A stretch of 64,000 nt of DNA from HXMU1420-2 sp034670145 (GCA_034670145.1 JAXMOA010000001.1:372001-436000); one strand, 5' to 3'; shown: positions 43,094 to 53,500, counted from the stretch's first letter. A program made the numbers and translations. Notes: generated by a model not told the origin, from the letters alone.

Positions 43094-45631
43094 ATGCCCT
43101 ATCGCCTGCCCATCGACGATGCCCTGCCTGACCTGCTGACCGCCCTCCGCCAGACTGGGCGCGCCGTGCTTCAGGCCCCGCCCGGCGCCGGGAAAACCAC
43201 CCGTGTTCCGCTGGCCGTGTTGCAGGCCAGCACCGACCAGACCCTCGCCCTCCAGGGCCGCATCCTCATGCTCGAACCGCGCCGCCTGGCCACCCGCGCC
43301 GCCGCCGAGCGTATGGCCGAAACCCTGGGCGAACCGGTCGGCCAGACCGTCGGCTACCGCATGCGCGGCGCCACCAAAGTCTCGGACCAAACCCGCATCG
43401 AGGTTGTCACCGAAGGCATCCTCACCCGTATGCTGCAATCAGACCCCGAATTGCCCGGCGTCGGCATGGTCATCTTCGATGAATTCCACGAACGCTCCCT
43501 CAACGCCGATCTCGGCCTCGCCCTCTGCCTCGAAGTCTGCGCCACCCTGCGCGACGACCTGCACCTGCTGGTCATGTCCGCCACGCTGGACGCCGCCCCC
43601 GTCGCCGCCCTGATCGACAGCCCGATCATCACCTCCGAGGGGCGCGCTTTCCCCGTCGAAACCCGCTGGCTCGACCGCCCCCTGCCCGCCCGCGCCCGCC
43701 GCCTGGACGCGCTGGTCGATCTGGTCGCCCAGGCCGTGCATGACACCAGAACCTTGCCCGCCAGCCAAAGCGGCGTTCTGGTGTTCCTCCCCGGCGAAGG
43801 CGAAATCCGCCGCGCCGCCAGCCAGCTGGCCGGGCGTCTGCCCGCATCGTGCCAGATCCGCCCGCTCTATGGCGCCCTGCCCTTTGGCGAACAGCAACAG
43901 GCCCTCGCCCCGCTCAAACAAGGGCGCAAGGTGGTGCTGGCCACAGCCATCGCCGAAACCTCCCTGACCATCCCCGACATCCGCGTCGTCGTGGATGGCG
44001 GCCAGTCCCGGCGCGCCCGTTTCGACCCCGGCTCGGGCATGTCACGGCTGGTCACCGAAAAAGTCACCCGCGCCGAAGCCACCCAGCGCGCCGGACGTGC
44101 CGGGCGCGTGGCCGAGGGCACCTGCTACCGGCTGTGGACCAAAGGCGAAGAGGGCGCCCTCATGGCCTTCCCCCCGGCCGAGATCGAGGCCGCAGACCTC
44201 GCCGGGCTGGCGCTGGAACTGGCGCTCTGGGGCACCTCCGAAACCGAGCTGGGCTTTCTCACACCACCTCCCGCCGGCGCTCTGGCCGAGGCACGCGCGC
44301 TGCTGGAAATGCTCGGCGCGCTCCGCGACGGGCGCATCACGGCGCATGGCCGGGCCCTGTCAGCCCTGCCCCTGCATCCCCGCCTGGGCCATATGCTGCG
44401 GATCTGCGCCACAGCCGACCGCACGGCCGATGAACGCCAGACAGCCGCCCACCTGGCCGCCCTCATGGCCGAGCGTGACCCCCTGCGCCGCGCCCCGGTG
44501 GACCTGTCCCTGCGCCTCGAAGCCATCCGCGATCTGCGCCAGTTTCGCGACCGCCGCCCGCATGAGGTGCACAGCGCCACCATCGACCGCATCCGCTCCG
44601 AAGCCAAACGCCTGCGCGCCCAGACCAGCAACACCCGCACAGCCCCGGCATCAGACGCCACCATATTGTCAGACCAGCCGCCGCTCGGCCCCGCCGCCAT
44701 GGCCGCCCTGGCCTACCCCGACCGCATCGGTCAGCGCCGCAAGGGCGAGGCCCCGCGCTATGTGCTCTCCGGGGGCAAAGGCGTCACCCTGCCCCAGGGC
44801 GATCCGCTCTCGGCCGCGCCGTTCCTGATCGCCATCGACACCGACGGCAACCCCCGCGAAGCAACCGTGCGCATGGCGGCCGAAATCTCTCTGCCCGACC
44901 TGCGCCAGCTCTTCGCCGACCAGATCGCCTGGCATGATGTCTGCGCCTGGTCCCGACGCGACCGCCGCGTGATCGCCCGCCGTCAGGAAAAGCTGGGCGC
45001 CATCGTGCTGGCCGATCAGATCTGGAAAGACGCCCCGCCCGACCGCGTGGCCCTCGCCATGCTGGACGGCATCCGCGACCTGGGCCTGCGGCTGGACGGC
45101 GCCGCCGCCCGCCTGGCCCGCCGGGTCGAAATGGTGCGCGCCACCGGCGCGGACCTGCCGGACATGTCGCTCTCCGGGCTGAGCGAACATCTGGAACAGT
45201 GGCTCCCGGCCATGCTCGGGCCGGTCCGATCCGCCGAAGACTGGAAACGCTTCGACCCGCTGCCCGCGCTCCAGGCCATGCTCAGCTGGGACCAAAGCCA
45301 GACATTGGACCGTTTGGCGCCACCCTCCTTCGTCACCCCCCTCGGGCGCAAGGTGGCCATTGATTACCGCGACGAAGGCCCCGAGATCGCCCTGCGCCTG
45401 CAGGAACTCTTTGGCGTCACGCAGCACCCCACAGCGGCGGGGGTCGCGCTCAAGATCACGCTGCTGTCACCCGCCCAACGCCCGGTGCAGGTGACACAGG
45501 ACCTGCCGGGCTTCTGGTCCGGCTCTTATGCCGATGTGCGCAAGGACATGCGCGCCCGCTACCCGCGCCACCCCTGGCCCGAGGACCCAACGATCGCAGA
45601 TCCGACCTTGCGCGCCAAACCGCGCAGTTAG
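43094..45631 (+). CDS. hrpB: ATP-dependent RNA helicase HrpB
   Basis: An 845-residue DEAH-box helicase. Motif I APPGAGKTT at about residues 32-40, motif II as DEFH in VIFDEFHERS, motif III MSATLD, and motifs V/VI as ATAIAETSLTIPDIRVVVDGG and QRAGRAGRV. An HA2-like domain and the HrpB-specific C-terminal domain follow (LGRKVAIDYRDEGPEIALRL, DLPGFWSGSYADVRKDMRAR). The length matches the family (about 820-850). The final codons (LRAKPRS) lie in the first copy of a 28-30-bp tandem repeat that continues past the stop. Confidence 0.95.
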   Translation: MPYRLPIDDALPDLLTALRQTGRAVLQAPPGAGKTTRVPLAVLQASTDQTLALQGRILMLEPRRLATRAAAERMAETLGEPVGQTVGYRMRGATKVSDQTRIEVVTEGILTRMLQSDPELPGVGMVIFDEFHERSLNADLGLALCLEVCATLRDDLHLLVMSATLDAAPVAALIDSPIITSEGRAFPVETRWLDRPLPARARRLDALVDLVAQAVHDTRTLPASQSGVLVFLPGEGEIRRAASQLAGRLPASCQIRPLYGALPFGEQQQALAPLKQGRKVVLATAIAETSLTIPDIRVVVDGGQSRRARFDPGSGMSRLVTEKVTRAEATQRAGRAGRVAEGTCYRLWTKGEEGALMAFPPAEIEAADLAGLALELALWGTSETELGFLTPPPAGALAEARALLEMLGALRDGRITAHGRALSALPLHPRLGHMLRICATADRTADERQTAAHLAALMAERDPLRRAPVDLSLRLEAIRDLRQFRDRRPHEVHSATIDRIRSEAKRLRAQTSNTRTAPASDATILSDQPPLGPAAMAALAYPDRIGQRRKGEAPRYVLSGGKGVTLPQGDPLSAAPFLIAIDTDGNPREATVRMAAEISLPDLRQLFADQIAWHDVCAWSRRDRRVIARRQEKLGAIVLADQIWKDAPPDRVALAMLDGIRDLGLRLDGAAARLARRVEMVRATGADLPDMSLSGLSEHLEQWLPAMLGPVRSAEDWKRFDPLPALQAMLSWDQSQTLDRLAPPSFVTPLGRKVAIDYRDEGPEIALRLQELFGVTQHPTAAGVALKITLLSPAQRPVQVTQDLPGFWSGSYADVRKDMRARYPRHPWPEDPTIADPTLRAKPRS

Positions 45632-45720
45632 AAAGTTTTGCGCCAAACCGCGCAGCTAAATTGTTTTGCGCCAAACCCCACAGGTAGATAAATTTGCGCC
45701 AAACCCCGCAGAAAAAACTC
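45608..45720. repeat. Four imperfect tandem copies of a 28-30-bp repeat at the hrpB 3' end
   Basis: Units begin TTGCGCGCCAAACCGCGCAG (45608), TTGCGCCAAACCGCGCAG (45638), TTGCGCCAAACCCCACAG (45666) and TTGCGCCAAACCCCGCAG (45694), separated by variable A/T-rich spacers (TTAGAAAGTT, CTAAATTGTT and similar). The first copy codes the last residues and stop of hrpB; the other three are non-coding. No stable hairpin within a unit is evident. Confidence 0.85.
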
Positions 45721-45772
45721 CGCGCCCAATCGTCGCCTTGCCCAATCGCCGGACCAGAGATAGGCCACCGCC

Positions 45773-46696
45773 ATGCAGCTCTACTTACCAGTCGCAGCCG
45801 TTTCGGTTGATGGTTTCCTGTTACTGGGCATTGGCCTGTTGGTCGGTGTCCTGTCGGGCATGTTCGGCGTCGGCGGCGGATTTCTGATCACCCCGCTCCT
45901 GTTCTTCATCGGCGTCCCCCCCGCTGTGGCCGTGGCCACCTCAGCCAGCCAGATTGTCGCCTCCTCCTTCTCGGCCATTTTGGGCCATATCCGCAAACGC
46001 ACGGTCGATTTCTCCATGGGATGGGCCCTCTTGGGCGGCGGCCTGGCCGGATCGGTCCTGGGAATCGCCGTGTTCAACATGCTCAAGGCGATGGGCCAGA
46101 TCGACCTGTTCGTACAGCTGCTCTATGTGGTGTTCCTCGGCTCTGTCGGCACGCTCATGTTCGTCGAAAGCATAACCGCCCTGCGCCGCGCCCGCCACGC
46201 CGGCCCGCACAAGGCCCCGGCACGGCGGCAACGCGGCTGGACCACGGCCCTGCCGTTTCGGTTTCGCTTTCGCGCCTCCGGCCTCTACCTGTCAGTCATC
46301 CCGCCAGTACTGGTCGGCTTCGGCGTCGGCTTTCTCTCGGCCATCATGGGGGTCGGCGGCGGGTTCGTGATGGTGCCCGCCATGATCTACCTGCTGGGCA
46401 TGCCAACCAAAGTCGTCGTCGGCACCTCTCTGTTCCAGATCATCTTTGTCGCCGCCGCCAACACGATCATGCATGCGGTCACCAATCAGACGGTCGATAT
46501 GGTCCTCGCGGTCATCCTCATCGTCGGCGGCGTCGTCGGCGCCCAGATCGGCAGCCAGATCGGCATCCGCCTCAAGGCCGAACAATTGCGCGTGCTGCTG
46601 GCCCTGCTGGTGCTCGGCGTCGGCATAAAACTGGCCACCGACCTGATTTTCGAACCGACCGAGCATTATTCGCTCGAATGGGTGCCCGCCCACTAA
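45773..46696 (+). CDS. TauE/SafE family sulfite-exporter-like membrane protein
   Basis: A 307-residue protein with about eight membrane spans in two halves. Each half carries the family's Gly-rich repeat: VGVLSGMFGVGGGFLITPLL near residue 24 and VGFLSAIMGVGGGFVMVPAM in the second half. The family exports small organic or inorganic anions such as sulfite, sulfoacetate or taurine-derived products. In this window it could relate to sulfur metabolism, but no adjacent pathway gene fixes the substrate. ATG 45773 fits the first hydrophobic segment; the upstream gap carries the hrpB repeat array. Confidence 0.88.
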   Translation: MQLYLPVAAVSVDGFLLLGIGLLVGVLSGMFGVGGGFLITPLLFFIGVPPAVAVATSASQIVASSFSAILGHIRKRTVDFSMGWALLGGGLAGSVLGIAVFNMLKAMGQIDLFVQLLYVVFLGSVGTLMFVESITALRRARHAGPHKAPARRQRGWTTALPFRFRFRASGLYLSVIPPVLVGFGVGFLSAIMGVGGGFVMVPAMIYLLGMPTKVVVGTSLFQIIFVAAANTIMHAVTNQTVDMVLAVILIVGGVVGAQIGSQIGIRLKAEQLRVLLALLVLGVGIKLATDLIFEPTEHYSLEWVPAH

Positions 46697-46884
46697 AGCG
46701 TGCCGGGTTTCGCTTGGATTCCTTGTTCGCGGCCTCTCCCGACGGTCCAAGGCGAAAAGGGATCCGCACTGCCTCAAGTCGAACTCGAAACGCTGTTAAA
46801 GGCCCCCTCGCACGCCCACGTTGCCCACCCCCGCCGCTTGCCTTAGGCTGACCTCAGCACAAGGGCAAAGACAGGCAGGACAGG

Positions 46885-48027
46885 ATGACGGCAATTGTGA
46901 TCGGCGCAGGGCCGGCCGGCCTGGCCATGGCGGCCTGCCTGAAACGCAAAGGCGTGCGGGTCACACTGCTCGAACAATCCCAGGCGGTGGGCAATGCCTG
47001 GCGCAACCACTACGGACGGCTGCACCTGCACACGGCGCGCGAACGCTCCGGCCTGCCCCACAGGCCCATGCCCAAACACTTCGGACGCTACCCGTCGCGG
47101 CTGAACATGATCGAATACCTGCAAGACTACGCCGACCATTTCGACCTGCACCCGCAATTCGGCATCCGGGTCGAAACCGTGCGCCCCAACACCAGCGTTG
47201 ACGCCACATCAGCCACAGGCCCGGACACCCCCCGCTGGCGCGTCGAACACACCCAGGGCAGCCACCTTGCCGACACAGTCATCTTTGCCACCGGCCTGAA
47301 CGGCACCCCCAACCTGCCCGACATCCCAGGCCTCGACAGCTTCCCGGGCCAAATCCTGCACTCCAGCGCCTACCAAAGCCCTGAAACACTCCCCCCCGGT
47401 CCCGCGCTGGTGGTCGGCTTTGGCAACTCCGGCGGAGAAATCGCCCTCGACCTGGCCCAATCCGGCCGCCCGGTCTCCATGTCCGTCCGCGGCCCCGTCA
47501 ACATCCTGCCCAAGGAATTCCTCGGCGTGCCGATTACCTCGCTGGGCCTGCTGCGCAAACTCTTCGGCCACCGCCTGGCCGACCGGCTGACAGCACCGCT
47601 GCTGCGCGCCAAGATCGGCCGCCCCGAGGATTACGGGCTCATCAACCCCGGCAAAGGCCCCGCCTCCCAGGTGGTCGAAGACGGCCGCATCCCGCTGATC
47701 GACATCGGCACGCTGGACGCCATCAAATCCGGCCAGATCACCATCCGCCCCGGCCTCACCGCAATCGACGGCAACACCGCCCGGTTCACCGATGGCCAAT
47801 CCGCCCCCTTCGACACCCTCCTGCTGGCCACAGGCTACCGCGTCGACCTGCACGCCCTGCTGCCCGACAGCCCCCAGGTGCTCGACCCCCAGGGCCGCCC
47901 CCATGTCTCAGGCGGGCCCAGCGGCGCAGACGGCCTCTACTTCTGCTCTTACCAGGCCTCCGCCGAAGGCCAATTGCGTCAAAGCGGCATCGAAGCGCAG
48001 GCCATCGCAGATCTGATCACCACCTGA
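46885..48027 (+). CDS. Flavin-dependent monooxygenase-like oxidoreductase (FAD/NADP)
   Basis: A 380-residue protein. The FAD Rossmann motif IGAGPAGLAMAACLKRKG is at the N-terminus. LHLHTARERSGLPHRPMP and the NADPH-type motif VVGFGNSGGEIALDLA near residue 175 follow, then LLATGYRVD near the C-terminus. This is the layout of class B flavoprotein monooxygenases of the YUCCA/CzcO type, which N- or S-oxygenate small molecules. The substrate is unknown. It ends 72 bp before the end of the convergent BVMO-like gene. Confidence 0.87.
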   Translation: MTAIVIGAGPAGLAMAACLKRKGVRVTLLEQSQAVGNAWRNHYGRLHLHTARERSGLPHRPMPKHFGRYPSRLNMIEYLQDYADHFDLHPQFGIRVETVRPNTSVDATSATGPDTPRWRVEHTQGSHLADTVIFATGLNGTPNLPDIPGLDSFPGQILHSSAYQSPETLPPGPALVVGFGNSGGEIALDLAQSGRPVSMSVRGPVNILPKEFLGVPITSLGLLRKLFGHRLADRLTAPLLRAKIGRPEDYGLINPGKGPASQVVEDGRIPLIDIGTLDAIKSGQITIRPGLTAIDGNTARFTDGQSAPFDTLLLATGYRVDLHALLPDSPQVLDPQGRPHVSGGPSGADGLYFCSYQASAEGQLRQSGIEAQAIADLITT

Positions 48028-48099
48028 CCTTCTTTTTGGTCCAAATACTCAAATCCGCCCCCGCCCCGCACGCCACCGGCACAAGGCAAAATGCCCCGC

Positions 48100-49593
48100 T
48101 CAGCGAAAATCCAGCGACCCGTCGTCAAACGAGACCGTCGGCAATAGCTCGCGATCGGTAAAATAATCCTGACTCATCTGCCAGGGGTCCGCCTGCCCCT
48201 GCTTGGGCAACATCGCATGCGCGCGCAAAATATACCCGGCATTGAAATTCTCCGGATCAATCCAGGGCCGCAACGGACCTTCCGCATCCTGCGGATACTG
48301 CGGCACCACCGTCCTGGCCTGATGCAGATCCATATGCTCAAACAACCGGCACAGGTAATCCGACACCAACCCCGCCCGCAACGTCCAGCTCGACCGCAAA
48401 TACCCAAACACCATGCCCAGATTCGGCACCCCCGACAGCATGATCCCGCGATGGGTCACACAGTCCGCCGGCGCCACCGGCACCCCATCCACCTCCAGCG
48501 CTATCCCGCCCAGCGCGTTCAGCGTCAGCCCGGTTGCGGCCACCACAATATCCGCCTCCAGCACCTCACCCGATTCCAGCGCGATGCCCCCGGGCACAAA
48601 CCGGGCAATCCGATCCGTCACAACCGAGGCCGCCCCCGAACGGATCGCCTGGAACATGTCACCATCCGGAATCACAGCCACCCGCTGACGCCAGGGCTGA
48701 TAGCTGGGGGTAAAATGCGTCTCCACATCAAAATCCTGCCCCAGATAGGCCCGCGCGCCCTGCACAAACTCCGCCGCCAGCGCATCAGGCTCCTCTTGGG
48801 CACGCGTGATCAGCGTCCGGGTCATATGCAGCATCTTGCGCCGCATGATGTCGTGAAACATCTCATCCGGCAGATCCAGCGCCTTCAGCGTCTCGTTGAA
48901 CTCATCCGTCTTGGGCCGCGGATAAAAATAGGTGGGCGAGCGCTGCAACATCGTCACATGCCCGGCCTCTTTCGCCATCGCCGGAATCAAGGTCGCCGCC
49001 GTCGCGCCCGATCCGATCACAACCACCCGTTTACCGGCATAATCCAGATCCTCGGGCCAATGCTGCGGATGCACCACCGTGCCCTCGAAACGGTCCATAT
49101 CAGGCCAGTCCGGCACATGCCCCTTGTCGTGATCGAAATAGCCGCCACAGAACCACAGGAACCCACAGCTCAACCGCCGCTCCACCCCGTCTTCGACAAT
49201 ATCCAGCACCCAACGGGCCGCGCCACTGTCCCAGGCCGCCCGCGCCACATGCACGCCATAGCGGATCTTCTCCTCCAGCCCGGTCTCGGCAATCGCCTCG
49301 CCCAGGTAACTCAGAATCTCATCCGCAGTCGCAATCTCGGGCCCGGTCCAGGGCTTCCACGCAAAGCCAAAGGTAAACAGATCACTGTCCGAGCGGATGC
49401 CCGGAAACCGATGCGTATGCCAGGTGCCGCCAAAACTCTCCTTGCGCTCCAGCAAGGCAAAACTTTTCCCGGGGTGGCGCTCGGTCAGATGATGCCCCGC
49501 ATCAATTCCCGAAATCCCGGCCCCAATCACCAGCACATCAAAATGTTCGACATCCTGCGCCTGCAGGTCTTCGGTCCTTGGCATCTGTGTCAT
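48100..49593 (-). CDS. Baeyer-Villiger-type flavin monooxygenase
   Basis: A 497-residue protein. FAD motif VIGAGISGIDAGHHL, then FGGTWHTHRFPGIRSDSD, a class B hallmark. The FxGxxxHxxxWP fingerprint is intact in FEGTVVHPQHWPED, followed by the NADPH motif VIGSGATAATLIPAMA. Baeyer-Villiger enzymes insert oxygen next to a ketone; the substrate is unknown. ATG 49593 has GGGAGA upstream and is preferred to a start 114 bp earlier that would lie close to the MFS gene. The MFS transporter gene ends 58 bp upstream in the same direction. Confidence 0.9.
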   Translation of the reverse strand: MTQMPRTEDLQAQDVEHFDVLVIGAGISGIDAGHHLTERHPGKSFALLERKESFGGTWHTHRFPGIRSDSDLFTFGFAWKPWTGPEIATADEILSYLGEAIAETGLEEKIRYGVHVARAAWDSGAARWVLDIVEDGVERRLSCGFLWFCGGYFDHDKGHVPDWPDMDRFEGTVVHPQHWPEDLDYAGKRVVVIGSGATAATLIPAMAKEAGHVTMLQRSPTYFYPRPKTDEFNETLKALDLPDEMFHDIMRRKMLHMTRTLITRAQEEPDALAAEFVQGARAYLGQDFDVETHFTPSYQPWRQRVAVIPDGDMFQAIRSGAASVVTDRIARFVPGGIALESGEVLEADIVVAATGLTLNALGGIALEVDGVPVAPADCVTHRGIMLSGVPNLGMVFGYLRSSWTLRAGLVSDYLCRLFEHMDLHQARTVVPQYPQDAEGPLRPWIDPENFNAGYILRAHAMLPKQGQADPWQMSQDYFTDRELLPTVSFDDGSLDFR

Positions 49594-49651
49594 CGTCGCG
49601 TCTCCCTCTGGGCACAGGCTAACACGCCCAGCCAAAGGTGAAACCCGAACC

Positions 49652-50905
49652 CTACGTCCGCTCGCCCAGATCCCGATCCAGCCGCAGCCAACGCAGCGCA
49701 TATACAAAGATCAGCGCAAACCCGCCCGCCGCCAGAAGATAAGGCAATTGCAACGCCGCCACGCGCCCCAACCCAGGCTCGGCCAGACGCACGATCCACC
49801 CGCCCAGCAAGGCACCAAAAGGCATCATCCCCCAGCCAAAGAACCGATAAAGGCTATTCACCCGGCCCAGCAACGCATCCGGAATCAACCGCTGACGATA
49901 CGACACCGTCACAACATTCCAAAGCAGGGCCGCGAACATCTCGACAAACAAGGCCAGCGCCACCAACCAGGTCGATTGCGCCAGCCAGATCACAAACACC
50001 GCGCCCCCCATGGCGGCCAAAGCCACCAACAGCGCCCGCCGTTGTCCCAGCACAGCCGCCAGCCGCGGGCACAGCAACCCACCCAGCACGCCGCCCGCAG
50101 CACCCGCCGTCAACAACAATCCATGTCCCGCCGCGCCCAGCCCCAGAATTTCCTGACTGAACAGCACCAGCAAAGTCACCGTCATCAGCGACAGCGCATT
50201 CATCAGCCCCAGAATCACCGCCAGCTGCAAAACAGTCCGATGCCCCCACAGCCAGGCAATGCCCTCGCGCGCCTCAATCTTCATCGACCGGCGTGCCGGC
50301 TGCAAACGCGGCGCCAGCGCCATACAGCCCACCAGGGCCGCCGCAATCCCGAACGTCAGCGCATCCAGCAAAAACGGTGCCGGCACCGCATAGGCAATCA
50401 ACAGCCCGGCCAGCGGTGGCCCCACAAACGCGCCCATTACCTGCTCCACACTCCAGATCTGGCCGTTGGCCTGCTCCAGCTGCGCCCGCGGCACAACCGA
50501 CGGCAACACTGTCTGCGCGGCATTGTCTCGAAACACCTCCGCCACCCCCAGCAGAAAGGCCAGCCCCGAGATCGCCCCGATATACAGCGTCTCATGCGCC
50601 GGCGGAAAACTGGGCGTGCTCAGAATCACCGCAATCACCCCAGCCGTCAGCACCAGACGCACCAGATCCGCCTGCACCATCATCCGCTTGCGATCCAGCC
50701 GGTCGGTCCACACCCCCGCCGGAATCGAAAACAACAGCCAGGGCAGCCGCGTGGCAAAGGCCACCAGCGCAATCAGCATCGGATCGCGGGTGATCAAACT
50801 CGCCAGCCAGGGAAAGGCCAGCGCCGACACGCCGTCCCCCAGATTGGAAATGGCCGAGGACGAAAAAAGCAGGCGAAAATCGCGCAGAACCCATAATCTT
50901 GTCAT
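49652..50905 (-). CDS. MFS transporter (enterobactin-exporter-like)
   Basis: A 417-residue protein with about 11-12 membrane spans (LLFSSSAISNLGDGVSALAF, LPWLLFSIPAGVWTDRLDRK, the latter carrying the MFS motif A in GVWTDRLDRKR). It resembles the EntS/Bcr-like drug and siderophore exporters. Substrate unknown; cotranscription with the Baeyer-Villiger-type enzyme suggests export of, or resistance to, its substrate or product. ATG 50905 begins the first amphipathic stretch; an in-frame start 111 bp upstream has no membrane-protein character. Confidence 0.87.
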   Translation of the reverse strand: MTRLWVLRDFRLLFSSSAISNLGDGVSALAFPWLASLITRDPMLIALVAFATRLPWLLFSIPAGVWTDRLDRKRMMVQADLVRLVLTAGVIAVILSTPSFPPAHETLYIGAISGLAFLLGVAEVFRDNAAQTVLPSVVPRAQLEQANGQIWSVEQVMGAFVGPPLAGLLIAYAVPAPFLLDALTFGIAAALVGCMALAPRLQPARRSMKIEAREGIAWLWGHRTVLQLAVILGLMNALSLMTVTLLVLFSQEILGLGAAGHGLLLTAGAAGGVLGGLLCPRLAAVLGQRRALLVALAAMGGAVFVIWLAQSTWLVALALFVEMFAALLWNVVTVSYRQRLIPDALLGRVNSLYRFFGWGMMPFGALLGGWIVRLAEPGLGRVAALQLPYLLAAGGFALIFVYALRWLRLDRDLGERT

Positions 50906-51240
50906 GCCGGCATCAGCCGATCCGACCCGCAGATTGTCAAGCCAGGCCGCGCATTCCATCCCCCGATCACAGCCGCCCGCCCCTGAAACCACCGCCCGCG
51001 CCTGCGCCTTTGGCACAATTATTCTGCTTTACAGCCCCCCCATTTCGATCTAGGCCAGCGCCATGATCACTCAGATGCATATCCTGCCCCTGCGACGCCG
51101 ACGCTTCTCCGCGTAACGGCCCCGATCCCGATTCGCGTCAAAAAATGGCGCAATCCGCCCTCAAAACCCAACCATGTTATTGACGAAACCGCCCTTCGTG
51201 AGTCACTCACTAGGGCTTGGAACCGAAAAGGGAAGATCCT
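50906..51240. promoter_or_regulatory. argD upstream region with promoter-like box and GTGAGTCACTCAC palindrome
   Basis: About 335 bp without a gene between the divergent MFS and argD genes. TTGACG at 51180-51185 could be a -35 box. A perfect 13-bp palindrome, GTGAGT-C-ACTCAC (51198-51210), falls where the -10 would be, 30 bp before the argD ATG, so it looks like an operator overlapping the promoter. It contains GAGTC, a CcrM (GANTC) methylation site. The binding protein is unknown. Confidence 0.45.
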
Positions 51241-52419
51241 ATGATCCCGTCTGTTTTGCCGACCTATAACCGCGCCCCCTACACTTTTGTCAAAGGCGAA
51301 GGCACTTGGCTGATCGAGGCAGACGGACGCCGCTTTCTGGACCTGGGCGCCGGGATCGCCGTCAACGCCCTGGGCCATGCGCATCCCGCGCTGGTGCAGG
51401 CGATCACCGATCAGGCCGGGGCGCTGTGGCACACCTCCAACCTCTATCATATTCCCCAGCAACAGGCGCTGGCCGACAAACTGGTGGAACTGACCTTTGC
51501 CGACACCGCCTTCTTTTGTAACTCCGGCACCGAGGCCTGCGAACTGGCCGTCAAAATGGCCCGCAAATACTGGACCGAGGCCGGCAACCCCCAGAAATTC
51601 GAAATCATCGGCTTCGAAGGCTCCTTCCACGGCCGCTCCTCCGCCGGCATCGCCGCAGCGGGCGGCGAAAAGTTGACCAAGGGCTTCGGCCCGATCCTGC
51701 CCGGCTTTCAACATGTGCCCTGGGGCGACATGGAGGCCGTGCGCGCCGCAATCACCCCCGAAACCGGCGCCATCATCGTCGAACCGATCCAGGGCGAAGG
51801 CGGCATCCGCCCCCTCGAAGATGGTCAGCTCCAGACCCTGCGCGAGATCTGCGACGAAAATGACCTGCTGCTGATCCTGGACGAGGTCCAATGCGGCGTT
51901 GGCCGGACCGGGCGGCTGTTTGCCTATGAATGGGCCGGAATCTCTCCGGATATCATGATGGTCGCCAAAGGCATCGGCGGCGGCTTCCCGCTGGGCGCCG
52001 TGCTGGCCACCGAACGGGCGGCCTCGGGCATGACCGCCGGCACCCACGGCTCGACTTATGGCGGCAACCCGCTCGGCTGCGCCGTCGGCTGCGCCGTGGT
52101 CGACACCGTGGCCGATCCCGATTTCCTGTCCGACGTCAGCCGCAAGGCAGGCCACCTGCGCCAGCGGCTCGAGGCGCTCGTCGCCGCCCATCCGGATGTC
52201 TTTGACAGCGTGCGGGGCGCGGGGCTCATGCTGGGCCTGGTGTGCAAGGCGCCAAATATGGACGTGCTCACCGCAGGCTACGCCGCCGAAGTCATCACCA
52301 TCCCCGCCGCCGACAACGTGCTGCGCATCCTGCCGCCGCTGACCATCTCGCTGGATGAAATCGACGAGGCCATGACCCGCCTTGACGCCGCCGCAACCCA
52401 GGTCGAACAGGGCAGCTGA
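51241..52419 (+). CDS. argD: Acetylornithine aminotransferase
   Basis: A 392-residue class III PLP aminotransferase of arginine biosynthesis. It starts MIPSVLPTYNRAPYTFVKGE, a typical ArgD opening. Blocks are LGHAHPALVQAI, FFCNSGTEACELAVKMAR, the PLP-lysine site MMVAKGIGGGFPLGAVLAT and GTHGSTYGGNPLGCA. Reaction: N-acetylornithine plus 2-oxoglutarate to N-acetylglutamate semialdehyde plus glutamate; many ArgD also act in lysine synthesis. ATG 51241 has GGGAAG 5 nt upstream. argF follows 100 bp later, the usual pairing in Rhodobacterales. Confidence 0.95.
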   Translation: MIPSVLPTYNRAPYTFVKGEGTWLIEADGRRFLDLGAGIAVNALGHAHPALVQAITDQAGALWHTSNLYHIPQQQALADKLVELTFADTAFFCNSGTEACELAVKMARKYWTEAGNPQKFEIIGFEGSFHGRSSAGIAAAGGEKLTKGFGPILPGFQHVPWGDMEAVRAAITPETGAIIVEPIQGEGGIRPLEDGQLQTLREICDENDLLLILDEVQCGVGRTGRLFAYEWAGISPDIMMVAKGIGGGFPLGAVLATERAASGMTAGTHGSTYGGNPLGCAVGCAVVDTVADPDFLSDVSRKAGHLRQRLEALVAAHPDVFDSVRGAGLMLGLVCKAPNMDVLTAGYAAEVITIPAADNVLRILPPLTISLDEIDEAMTRLDAAATQVEQGS

Positions 52420-52519
52420 TCTTTCCCCCGCTCCGGCGGGGCAACCCCATCCAAGGGCCCGCACCCCCCGGGCCCAGCGCCCGCCATTTCCCGGGCAAAA
52501 CAGATAGAAACCTGATGAC

Positions 52520-53446
<927 letters not shown>

Positions 53447-53449
53447 CCC

Positions 53450-53500
53450 AACAGGGCGCCCTTCCCAGAAAATTCGCAGAATTTTCGTTGCAGGAAGCGC
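53450..53500. terminator. Large hairpin/cruciform after argF
   Basis: An inner perfect inverted repeat GAAAATTC (53468-53475) and GAATTTTC (53479-53486) around GCA is flanked by outer GC arms GGGCGCCCTTCC and GGAAGCGCCC, which pair with a two-base bulge. The structure begins 4 bp after the argF stop. It has T residues inside rather than after the stem, so it is terminator-like but not canonical. Confidence 0.5.

Noticed and set aside
45608..45720. hrpB 3' repeat considered as a CRISPR array
   Set aside because: Spacers are only about 10 nt, the repeats diverge, the first copy is coding, and no cas gene is present.
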